A DNA stretch of 64,000 nucleotides from Macrostomum hystrix (lineage: Eukaryota; Platyhelminthes; Macrostomidae), in the NCBI GenBank assembly GCA_950097015.1, contig CATNEN010000006.1, positions 1-64,000 on the forward strand. The letters are read 5' to 3'. Numbering within the stretch: position 1 is the first letter of the stretch; every line of letters starts with the position of its first letter. The notes under the pieces are model-generated. The model was not told the DNA's origin. It did not search any database and saw nothing but the letters and a program-made list of their open reading frames with translations. A program made the position numbers and the translations under genes. Shown piece by piece: positions 46,440 to 56,612 of the stretch.

Positions 46440-48219
46440 GTCATTTTAAATTCCACGCGTGCCATTTTAACTTTTAAAAGGTTTTAAGTGTAAAAATAAT
46501 GTAACGCAACAAACTAGGAGTTTGCCAAACATTGCCCTTTAGAGACAAGTAAACAACACTGTTTTCATATACTATTGGATGCAATAGCTAATATTCGTAT
46601 GGGTCTAATATGATAATGATAATTAATTGGGTGGCTCTGCCACAACAAACAAGACAGGACTGACTGATACTGTGATAGGTGGACTCAAGTTGAGACTCAA
46701 CGGCTTCATGCATGCATAGCTAGTATTTAGTATAGTTTTAGATTTAGATCCAGGGCACGTATAAGTATCTATATATGTGGCGCACATGTATGCTTGATTT
46801 CTAAGTATGATATACATTTTTAATTAAAGATGCATAATACGTTGTATTTGTACATGTACTTGGAAGTTGGTTGAAGTGCACGACACGATCACGAGGGCGA
46901 AAAATTATGCAATGAGCGGCGATTGAATCGGCGCGAAAAGTTTATACATGGTCGAGACGCATAATTTACTGAACTTGCGTGTAACTGTTAGAAGTTTAAA
47001 CATTGTTAACATCGTTAAGCTCTTCCTTACTGCTTTTTTGCGAAATTGATGAAGTGCACTACGAAAGAACGAGCCAATACGTTTTGTAGCCACTTTCTGA
47101 CGAGGGTATTTTTAAGACATGTGTCGTAAATGCAATCAGAGAGTACAAAAAGTTGCAAAGATGTCTACATATACGCATAAACATGTACTCAAAGGTTCTT
47201 TAAAATATGTACTTTAAAGTTCGCAAAATTGCAAAAATGCATAGAACAGGACCAAGGCATCCTAAATGAAAAATTGAGGCTAAAAAGTTGATTGATCAAT
47301 TAATTAACTGACAAGTGAATCTAGGTACGCTTTTTTAATTCAAAGAAAAAATCGGAGTAGAATTTCGCCCAGGAGAATGTAGTCCGTAATCCGAGCATGT
47401 AGAGTGTTTCCAGCTCGCAGGGCTGTATCTTCTTAGTATATATTCGTCGAAACAAAATAGAGAAGTTAACTTAAATTGAGTGGGCAATATTCTAAAGTTA
47501 TTGTTCGCTTGTTCACACGCGTAGCCTTAGCAACCTCAAAGGTTAGAAGATTGACTGAAAAAAGTTTATAATTTTTCTATTTTTATTCATTATTGAAATA
47601 CGAACAACTCAAAGCAGACTGAGCACAATTAAACAAGCAGCATTCTCTTTAGTTTCAAAGCCACTATATGCACTTTTATTTTAATTAAGATCGGCAAGTT
47701 GCCGCTCCCAATTACTTGGTCATGAGCGTACATTTTCAGCTATTTGAAATTCAGCTAATTTTAATTTCGTAGTAGATACTGTATGCAACAATTCTTTGTT
47801 TAATACAACAACTTAATTGTTATACAGATGTCGGCCTTCCTTGTTGCATGATAGCTGGTGTAGCTGCGTGCATGAGAAAAACTCCCAAACCATCGGGATG
47901 CCCAAGCAGACGTGCGCTGTCTCACAATTGCGGCCTTAGTTGTCATAGTAACGCGACAGCGAAGTATCCTTGACAGACAATGGAATAACTTTGCGTCCCA
48001 ATACAGGATTTAGACCGCGAACAGAATTGGAGTGGGCCATACAAGTATACTCAAGCTGCTATAGAAGTTGTCAGAATTGCAGGGTCCTAGACTGAATTCA
48101 ATTCTTTCGGATGAGTCAATAGTTTGACTTTCTGATTGGAAAAAAAACACCTGTACAAGTTGACAGCTAGAGAAGGATTTAGTTGCAAAACAAAACAACA
48201 CAACCAGGAAGTCGCCGAC
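46440..48219. other. Gene-free stretch
   Basis: AT-rich sequence with only short frames lacking any family resemblance. The last few hundred bases should contain the promoter of the small gene starting at 48220. Confidence 0.4.
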
Positions 48220-48783
48220 ATGAACTACTCCACAAGGTACTTTTAGGGCTGGGTTTTGTGTAGCTTCATTTGGCAGAGAATCTTATAGTGATTTACGTTT
48301 TTAAGTTTGGAACCATAATCTCGTTTTCAAATGAATCACAAGGCCAATGAAAAAGCGATTAAGTTTTTTTTGCGAGATCGTTTTTATCATCACCGCAGAT
48401 TCGGGCAGCTCAGCAGCAACCGCAGTCATGGTGCTGCAGTCAAGGCACGCGGCGATTCCGGCGGTGAGACGCACTGGCCCGAGTCCTGGCTGCAGCGGAG
48501 CCCCCAGGAGGCCGCGGGTCTCGCGGACCTCCTGGGGCCGAATCGATCAGAGTACACAGATCGCTTCCGGCCGCTTCCTCCTAGGGCTCAGAAAACTACT
48601 GGCGACTTCGTGATTAACCCGACACCTGAGTTTAATGGATCAGCGGATAACGGAAAGTCCGCGACTCAGGATACCTCCCTGCCACTGGCCTCCGAGTATG
48701 GCACCAGGTACATGTGGCCTGACGGACGACACCTGCCGCCTACTCCGTGGACTAAGCCGAGCTCTGGTTCAAGAACCAACTGA
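48220..48783 (+). CDS. Small protein with two SEY-x-x-x-aromatic motifs, possible ciliary microtubule protein
   Basis: Two exons fit: 48220-48236 (ATG to AG|GTACTT) and 48399-48783 (acceptor TCATCACCGCAG), giving MNYSTRFGQLSS and a 133-residue product. Exon 2 is GC-rich, unlike its flanks, and has coding character. The protein is Pro/Ser/Gly-rich and looks disordered. It holds SEYTDRFRPLPP and SEYGTRYMWPDG, a duplicated S-E-Y-x-x-[RF]-[FY] motif reminiscent of short repeats in ciliary microtubule-associated proteins. The functional idea is inference only; I cannot name an orthologue. The alternative start at 48331 would read intron sequence and is less likely. Confidence 0.6.
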
Positions 48784-49486
48784 ATACAGATGACTAAAGT
48801 CTGCTTTTGCAATAAACAAAATAACTACAATTACTTGATGAGTTAATACACTAGCTGTGTGTAAAGCCTAGGTTTATCTACCAAGAACATAAAAGCACAT
48901 CTTGAAAACTACCAATAATAGCTTCAGCAGTTAATAGTTCCTTAAATAAAAGAATAATTTAAACTGGTACATTGCTTTGAATATGCAATCCTATAGCAAT
49001 TTCACGTTTGCGCTTCTAGATCACGCAGCGTAATTCTATGTTGAGAAAAATGAGAGCCTGAAATGAAATAGAATGAGAAGATAAACTGGCATTGAAAAGC
49101 ACCCACGTCTTTCAGTTTTCCGAAAGAAATCTCATCCATCTAGACTTTGTTTGCACTGCAAGGGTTGCGGCTCTGAAAGACTTTGTTTTGCTGACTTTGC
49201 CTTTCGGCAGCAGAAATGTCCCGTAGGTTAGCTTTCAGCTGCTCAATTGTTAATATCAACTGTCTTTACTTGAAAACAGGGTGCGATTAACAGACAAGAT
49301 AGAAATTGCATCTGTTGGGCCAGCCACAAAATCGCTCGGCGCTTCTAAATGTTGTGTACAACAATTCAGTCTATGGACAGGGAGCGCCACGCCACCCAAA
49401 TTTCTGCCCATTTCACTGCTGGGTCAACTGAAGCAGTTGGAAGTCCGTGGGTCAAAGCCACTGGTACTAGAAGTTACACTGTACAA
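48784..49486. other. Gene-free stretch
   Basis: 3' flank of the small gene and intergenic sequence. No other coding or RNA signal is seen before the SINE at 49489. Confidence 0.4.
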
Positions 49487-49488
49487 CA

Positions 49489-49785
49489 GGGGTTGTAGCC
49501 TAGTGGTTAGAGCGTCGGACTCTCGACTTGAAGGTCGGGGGTTCGACTCCTGACTCCACTGGAATTTATATTCTCCAGCAAGGCACTTAACTCTGGATTG
49601 CTTCAGTTCACGCAGCCGTTAAATGGGTTCCAGGACTAGCTGGGGCAATTCAGGGTGGGTGTGGCGTCCCCCCCAGTCCATGGACTGAACAGCCGTACGC
49701 AGCCCTCATATGCGACTCGCAATAGATGCGGCTGTGCTGTCGGCTGCACATCTGGCCCATTTGGGGCCAGGTGTAATCGATTACT
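49489..49785 (+). mobile_element. SINE family A, intact tRNA-like head
   Basis: Best copy of the family. The head starts ggggttgtagcctagtgg (A-box) and has B-box gggttcgactcctgactcc about 50 bases on. The body follows with gttaaatgggttccaggac, attcagggtgggtgtggcgtcc, catggactgaacagccgtacgc and tcggctgcacatctggcc. The anticodon arm does not pair well, so it is not a functional tRNA gene. It serves as the reference for the copies at 42517, 54350 and 57431. Confidence 0.9.
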
Positions 49786-49799
49786 AGGATTATTAAAAG

Positions 49800-50871
49800 G
49801 TAATATCTTTGAGCCAAAACATGATTAACATTGTTTGAAATATTATGACGCATAATTTTCCATTAGTAACCTTAGTTACTAACGTAGACCAGTAAGCAGC
49901 TATTGCTTCGATCGGACAGAGTACTATAAGCATATTCGCAGTTTTTTTGCTTTTTTTCTACAGCTAGACTGTTTACAATGCGTGCGCCCGCGTTTGTTGA
50001 GTAGCGGCTTAATGGGCCTGACAACCAGCAGCTGCATTAGAGGCTCAGCTAAGAGATGAGAAATATGTTGAGCGCTGAGTAGTGTTAGTGAGTGGAACTG
50101 TGTTAGATGTGTGTATGTTTGTGTGTATGAGTTTGACAATGGCTATATGTAGGAGTTCTTCTCTTTGCTTTCATTTCGGGTTTTATTTTTTATTTTGGTA
50201 AGACCTACTAGCCTAGTGTGTGTTGGCAGGTATTTTGGCAAGTCTAGCAGATACGGGTTTGTGAGATAGTGTGAGTAGTCTGAGCTTAGATACCAAGGGC
50301 TCTATCGCTGGAAATTAAGCAGGCAACATATCTGGAGGGTCATTGCAGAGATGCGCGGAGTTGCTGGGCGGACTGGCGAGGAAGAATGCTAACTCTAGGG
50401 CGAGACGCAACAATAATGGCCCGCATCGTCCTTTTCAGGGGCCTCCAGCCACCCCAGCCTTCGCTGCCCACCCCTGACGTGGCCAGCCTGAATAGCCACC
50501 GTTGAGCCCGCGGGAGCTTATTCAGACTGTCCCTCCACCCTCCTCCCTCCGCGCTCTCCATCTCTTAATTCGCGGTTGCTGGGGACAAGGAAAGTGCAGC
50601 GCTGCCAGAGTCAGCTGCGTACAATGAAAAGGAGAAAGAAATAGACATGTCGGGGAGGCTGGCTGAGGGAGGGGGGTAGGGGCTGAGGCCGGTCCCAGGT
50701 AGGGCGCGGTAGAGTCGGGCCTAGCGACGGCATCTTTTTAAACAGAGAGTCTCCCGCGTCAGGTGTAAGAGGGCTAAGCAAAGGGTGGGCAGCTTTTGTA
50801 TTTGAAAACAATCGTAAGCCGCAGGCAGTGCTCCGGCGGTTTTTCAATCAGCAAAAGCAGCAGCAGCAGCA
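49800..50871. other. Upstream flank of the RS-rich gene
   Basis: Mixed sequence that turns GC-rich from about 50390, in line with a promoter region or 5' untranslated region. A cagcagcag run lies just before the ATG at 50872. No other gene is seen. Confidence 0.4.
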
Positions 50872-53800
50872 ATGCCTGGCAGCCATCGGAGCCGCTCGAA
50901 GTCCCCTGGCGGCGGTAGTCACCGCAGCCGGCGTTCGCGCTCAAAGTCCAAGTCAAGCCACAGCCGCAGCGGCAGCAGGAAGAGCCACAAGAGCAGCCGC
51001 AGCAGCTCCCGGTCCGGCTACTCGAAGGAGTTCGGAAACAAGCGCCAGCCCATTGTGCTGGCCTATGCACCACCAGAGAAGCCGACGGGCGGCGTCGGTA
51101 GGGGACGGGGTCGCGGGCGTGGACGAGCCGGCGTCCAGGTCGAGAAGAAAACTCCTGGGGCGCCTAGCCAGGTTAAGAAGGCCAAGAGCCACGGCAGCCG
51201 TAGCAGCAGCCGCAGCGGCAGTCGAGACGGCAAGAAGAAGGGCGACTCCGACTCCGAGAAGAAGTCGGACAAGGGCGAGAAGAAGGGCGAGAAAAAGGGC
51301 GGAGGCGGCGGCGGTCGTGGCGGAGCTGCTGGGGCCAGCCAGAAGAAGGACAAGAAGAAGGAGGACGAGGACAAGGGCGGCAAGAAGAAGAAGGGCGGCT
51401 CCCGCTCCCGCTCGGGCTCAAGGTCCAGCAGCAGCAGCAGCTCGAGCTCTTCGTCAAGCGATGAAGAGAGTGAGTCCCGTTTTTTATTTTACAGAAGAGC
51501 CTTATCTCAGCGTTATCTCAGAGTATAGAAATTCTGAGTACGTTTCTCTTAAACAAATCGATTAAGTTCAACTTAAACTTCTAAACTTCTATAACGTTTA
51601 CTTCTATCGGATACTCGTAGATGATTCCACATCCATTCACTAATATAGCCTCGCATCGATCCTTCAACACATTGTCAGACACAATCTATAAGGCGGAGCT
51701 CAAGGAGCTCAAGGTGGACCTGAAAGAGCTGCACGATAAGGCCAAGCAGCAGCAGAGCAGCCGACGAGGAGGCAAGCACAAGGACGACAAGGCCGGCAAG
51801 CCTGGAAAGGATAAGAAGGAAAAGGAATGCTCAGAAAAATCTTTGCACCATCCAGACGTGTCTAACGACCTGGGACCGTACGCAAACACGCAGACGGTGG
51901 AATTTCTCATGAAGAAGGTGAATGATTCGCAGAATTAGTTATCCAGGACTAGCTTTGCTATCCACTTCAATCCCTCAATAATGTTAGACTCGAACCACTC
52001 ACACCAAACCTTCTAGGACAAGAGCCGCAAGTACTATCCGGCGACCAAATTCACTGCCACTTCGCTAATCGATCCGTGGGACGAGATGGCGGACAAGAAG
52101 CCGACTAAGCGAGTCAAGAAGCCCAAACAGTGCGTTAGTGTTTGCCTTCTTGAGTACTTGACTAGCTTAGTCTATTGAATATTTTATGCTCCTAAACCAA
52201 TAGTTTATTCACGACTTCGTTTTTGGTATAATGATAAAAAAGTTTACACTACCTTCAAACCTTAATCTAGCAAACGCGATACCAAGTCCAAGGACAAGAA
52301 GTCATCATCCTCGTCTTCGTCATCTGACAACGAGGACAAGAAGGACGACGACAAGAAAGAGGAAAATGAGGAGAAGAAGGAGGAGAAGGAGGAGAAGAAG
52401 GAGGAGAAGAAGGAGGAGAAGAAGAAGGACGAGAAAGACAAGAGCGATAAGAAAGATGGCGCCAAGAAGACCCCTCGGCACGGCCCGATGCCCATCCTGG
52501 AGTTTGACACAAGCACGGAGTACTGGCGCAAACCGGTGCCGTTCACTGAGCTGCCGAAAATCAGGTGAGAGGCCATTGTCTGCACTGACAACCGTTGTCT
52601 AGGAGGAGACGTGAAGATGAGTGGAGTCAGGAGGCGTTGGCAGGAAGCGGGTCGGACAAAGGGTCCTGCAAGCCAGCGACCGGGAACTCCCTATTTACTG
52701 CTAATAAAGGCTGAACGCAGGGACTACTTAAACTACCGGCTACCTGGACGGAATTCTAAGCAAATCATGCAAAATTTCTTACGAAGCTGGCTTAATTTAT
52801 GGCCATCTTTAAAGTAATATAGCTGGCTATTTTGTTGGCTGTAGTACGGAAGGTAGTTTAAGGCCAGACGGCCAGACAGATGGAAAGATTTGGACCCCTC
52901 TGTGTTGGGCAACGCCGTCTCACTGGCTGACCCCGTCGCGACCTTCCCTGTGATCTGCGCGTCCAGAGGTTGTACCCCGTCTCGTCTATATAGATTACCA
53001 ACGTATCCAGTTGCAATCCCGCCATGAATAGCGCATACTCGCGTCGCTTCTCTATCACCGCGGGAGAGTTCGCGCTCAATCGAATGTCGCAGTTCTTAGA
53101 GGCAATCTTAAATGTATATATAGGGCTCCATCCAGAGCTCTGGCTATTGTCTTAATGGAGACCGGTGGCTTGTCTGGAAGCTGAGCAGCGAGATTAGTCT
53201 GCAATGCTTTTAGTGTCGCCATCGGATTTTCATTTAAGAGGCCGATGAGCACTTGGCGCATCTCGTCGTCCAGCTCGCAAGAGCCGATCTTCCGGCCTCC
53301 GCGCTAAAGAGCATCAATCCGACCTGTAGCTTCAAAAGTGGCAATGATGTGTCGAGCGGTTTTCAATTTGATGCCAAGAATTGTAGCGGCTAGACCAATA
53401 TCCTGTCCTTCCGTCCACGCGGAGATCAAGCGTCTTCTATGAACGTTGCTGGTTGCCCTCATTTTGGCGGAACAGCTTCAAATGTTAACAAAACTATAGA
53501 CAGAATAACATAGAACTTATGTGTTGGCTGAGATTGCTCGTCCCAAGCTGAGATAGCATGGTCTTGAAATGCATGTCTATGGTAAAAATTAGCAGCTTCA
53601 GTAAAAAACCGCAGTGACAAGATGGGCTGGCTGAGTTTGAATGGTAGATTTATGCTAGGCTTCCGAGTGCGTAAATAGTCTTTGCACGAGTGCGCGCAGT
53701 GCATTGATTTATGACCAAGTGTGTGTGCGCAAGACCAGCTCCTTCGGCCCATAGACAATACCCGTCTGGGATTTACTGCATAGTAGCTCAGAAGAGGGAT

Positions 53801-55281
53801 GGCACGGAGATCAAGTGGAGTATCATTTACCGCACAGTTGCGGAATTTACTGCACACTTCAATCTATTTCTTTGATGGTCTTTGGGCCATAAACTATACA
53901 CGAGCTTGAGACGTTTACGCACACTTGGTTATATGTCAATGCCCATTCGCTGAGATAGCCTGACAAAAGCTATAGTCGGACGCATTTGATATAGCCATTT
54001 ACGAATGGTTTGGACACTAGCTGAGACAAAATAATGCCAGGATTTACCATAGACAGCTTGCAATAAATACAATTATCCAACCGTCAGCGTGCAGATAATG
54101 GTGACTGGAGCATTATTGCACGCTGTCTATGGTAAATATTGATGTCCAAACCATTCGTCAATGTGATAGAAGCCATCTCTTCATTGACGAACCCATTGTT
54201 ATTAAAGTCTTTAAAGGTTATTTAAAAGCTGATAAATCTATTTAAACATTTTAGCTTGAATTTTAGAAGTGCTACTTATAGACCTAATGATACGTTAAAG
54301 TATAATAATGTATAAAAATCAAAAGTCCAAACTCGAAATTCAGACCTGCAGCCAAAGAGGAGAGAATGCTGACCATTCCGCTGGTCCTGGGCGCACTCGC
54401 ACTCTTCTTGGATCTGGTCAGGGAGGTCAGGAGCTCGAGTCCCAGCCCAAATGAAGCTACTTGTGCTCTTAAACACGATAATTAATTGCCTAGTGCTTCG
54501 TTTCTCCCAGCTGTAAATTGGGTTCCATCGTCATCTAGAGCAAATAAGGGTGGGTTTGGTGGCATGGTCCACGGACTGAATGTTGTACACAACCTTTGGA
54601 AGCGCCTCGCAATAGCTGCGGCTGTGCCATTGGCTGTACATCTGGCCAATCTGAGGACTCGCGTGGGATAAGAACTCAGGACCTCAGAACTCAGGACTCG
54701 GTGCGGGAGTCGATTGCGCTAAGTATCAATTATAAGAACGGGTCCTAAAAAACATTCTGAACGCCAATTTCAGAGCTCAGATACGCGAGGAGTACATGGC
54801 CAACGGTTCTAAGAAGACCGAGAGTGATTACAACCGGACCAAGGAGGACTTCCACAACCTGGAGCTCGACCGCATGGAGGAGGTGAAGAAGTCATCGAGG
54901 CGCAACCTGACCAAGACCTACAATGCCTACCTGACAAACACCCCCGGCTCCAAGAAGGCCCTGGACGAGTGCCTGAAGGAGGTGAAGACTCGCCTAGGCG
55001 ACGAGTGGGAGTCCTCCAGCGACGAGGAGGGCCGGCGGACTGTACGGGAGCAGGCCAAGAAGAACATGGAGTCGGAGCGGCGCAAGCAGCGCAGCGGACA
55101 CGGCGGCGGCGGCGGCCGGTCCCGTTCAAACAGTCCGCAAGGCAAAGGTCGCGGCCGCGGTCGCGGACACCAGAGAGACGGCAGCGCCGGCAGCCGAGGC
55201 AGCGGCAGAGGTGGCAGGTCACGTTCCAACACGCCACCCGGACACGGCGGCTCTAGGAAGGGCAGTCCCGCCCGGGCCTGA
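50872..55281 (+). CDS. RS/RG-rich basic protein, unknown function
   Basis: Five exons with good splice sites and consistent phases: 50872-51469, 51679-51917, 52017-52129, 52271-52564 and 54774-55281, 583 residues. The N-terminal 200 residues are RS dipeptide- and Lys-rich with an RGRGRGRGR block and a poly-Ser tract ending DEE. The middle is more ordered (YKAELKELKVDLKELHDKA; YYPATKFTATSLIDPWDEMA), followed by a Lys/Glu repeat. EYWRKPVPFTELPKIR and REEYMANGSKKTESDYNRTKEDF look like a conserved domain. The C-terminus is again RG/RS-rich (GRGRGRGHQRDG). The composition suggests a nuclear RNA-associated protein or a basic structural protein. I do not recognise the family. Intron 4 (2.2 kb) holds a transposase relic, an inverted-repeat element and a SINE. 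Confidence 0.75.
52858..53463 (-). pseudogene. Tc1/mariner-like (IS630-type) transposase relic
   Basis: On the minus strand it starts MRATSNVHRRRLISAWTEGQDI with a helix-turn-helix (AATILGIKLKTARHIIATFEATGRI), an in-frame TAG, then LDDEMRQVLIGLLNENP and SIKTIARALD. After a one-base shift comes the catalytic block VIYIDETGYNLWTRRSQGR with the second acidic residue of the DDE triad. The copy stops soon after, so the third acidic residue is missing. It lies antisense in intron 4 of the RS-rich gene. Confidence 0.8.
54001..54158. mobile_element. MITE-like nested inverted repeat
   Basis: The inner arms at 54042-54057 (atttaccatagacagc) and 54122-54137 are perfectly inverted. Outer arms around 54002-54016 (acgaatggtttggac) and 54144-54158 are inverted too. 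The word ctatggtaa/catagac also recurs at about 53577 and 53751, so the element may be part of a larger composite. Intronic and non-coding. Confidence 0.6.
54350..54670 (+). mobile_element. SINE family A, degenerate copy
   Basis: Retains a B-box-like gagctcgagtcccagcc and the body words ctgtaaattgggttcca, aagggtgggtttgg, ccacggactgaatgttgtac and gctgtacatctggcc. It is clearly older than the copies at 49489 and 57431. It lies in intron 4 of the RS-rich gene. Confidence 0.75.
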
Positions 55282-56389
55282 GCAGCAGCTATCGAGTAAA
55301 GCATAGAGACCCATCGAGCGGAAAGCTTTGAAGCCACAAATTTAATAAGACAATTTACAGAGGGTCTCTCTGGTTTAACTTTTGCTACTCAAATCTGACA
55401 TGATGCAGTGTGAAGCTTTCAAAATATGCAGCCTGTTTGCCTGTTGCACCAATCTAACCTCCCTACCCAAATCTCTGCTCAAACGGCAAAGCCCTGCAGT
55501 TTTGAGATCTTATTTGAGTTGCGCGTATTCTGCCAATAAATTCTATTTCCTATGTGCGTCCGTTTTATTTCTCAGTCTGTCTAAGTTGGCTCTCTGACTT
55601 CGAAGATTATAGTAAATGACTCTGATAAGTACTCTGCTGACTTTATTTTTCCTAACTATATTTTAGCGTTTTTGCTTTCTAGGTAATAGATCCCTGGACG
55701 TGTACATTAATTGTCCGTAATCAATATAGAAAAGGTAAACTAAGCCCTATTACGAGTATATATGCTGATTTAAAAAGGATTTGATACAGACAAAATAAAT
55801 AGGAAAAAATTTTGTAGCTGCTTTCATTTTTCAACACTTAGCTCGTACACTGCACGATTTATATTTGAAGACATTTTAACAGCATATTTTGGTTGACAAC
55901 TGTTTGCGACTCTTCATACAATTTATCACGGGTGCGAGCTGGTCAATTTGTACAAAAAATATAACATCATATAATATCAAAATTGGCGCGACTGAAGCAA
56001 CAATAAGCTATACTCACTACTGTCACATCACAAGTAGCATGAGTAGTATACGCGCAGACGTTGGCCACAAAAATTTGGGAAAATACATTTATTCAAAAGC
56101 TGGACAAAAGCACGACAGTAAAAATAGCAAAATAAGACAAATATCAATGGCAGCAGAGACAGCCACAGAAAATCAATTAGTTTTTTAACCGTAACTCAAC
56201 ACAGCACGGAGCAGACGTGACATTCGGATAAACTTTTTCTCTAATTTAGCGGAGACCAGCCTTCAAAAGGTGACTGGCTAGTCACAGTGTAGTCGAAACA
56301 ATACTGAAAACTGACAACGAAAATCGATAGTACAAGAGTTTTGTCATCATTTCGGTTTAAAATTGCAGCAGTCTGTTTTGTTTAAAGCG
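55282..56389. other. Convergent 3' flanks
   Basis: Region between the ends of the RS-rich gene (plus) and the WD40-CaaX gene (minus). An aataaa signal at about 55537 may end the RS-rich transcript. No further gene is seen. Confidence 0.45.
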
Positions 56390-56563
56390 TCACAAAATTA
56401 GACAGAAGCGCGATTTGGCAGCAGTCGCAGCGGTTGCCGGCTCATTCTCTAGATCATTGTTCTGCTGCTGCCAGCTACTGTCACTGTCTAAATTTCCACC
56501 GTGAATTTCCACGGTAGCATTTGAAGCCTTGCTGCCATTCTTAGCTCCGTTCACTCTGCTAGT

Positions 56564-56612
<49 letters not shown>

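Noticed and set aside
49489-49562. Possible functional tRNA gene
   Set aside because: A- and B-boxes are present but the anticodon arm does not pair, and the head is followed by a body shared with three other copies: a SINE.
50828-51565. Alternative 245-codon Ala/Arg-rich frame over exon 1 of the RS-rich gene
   Set aside because: Only the frame starting at 50872 continues in phase through four more exons.
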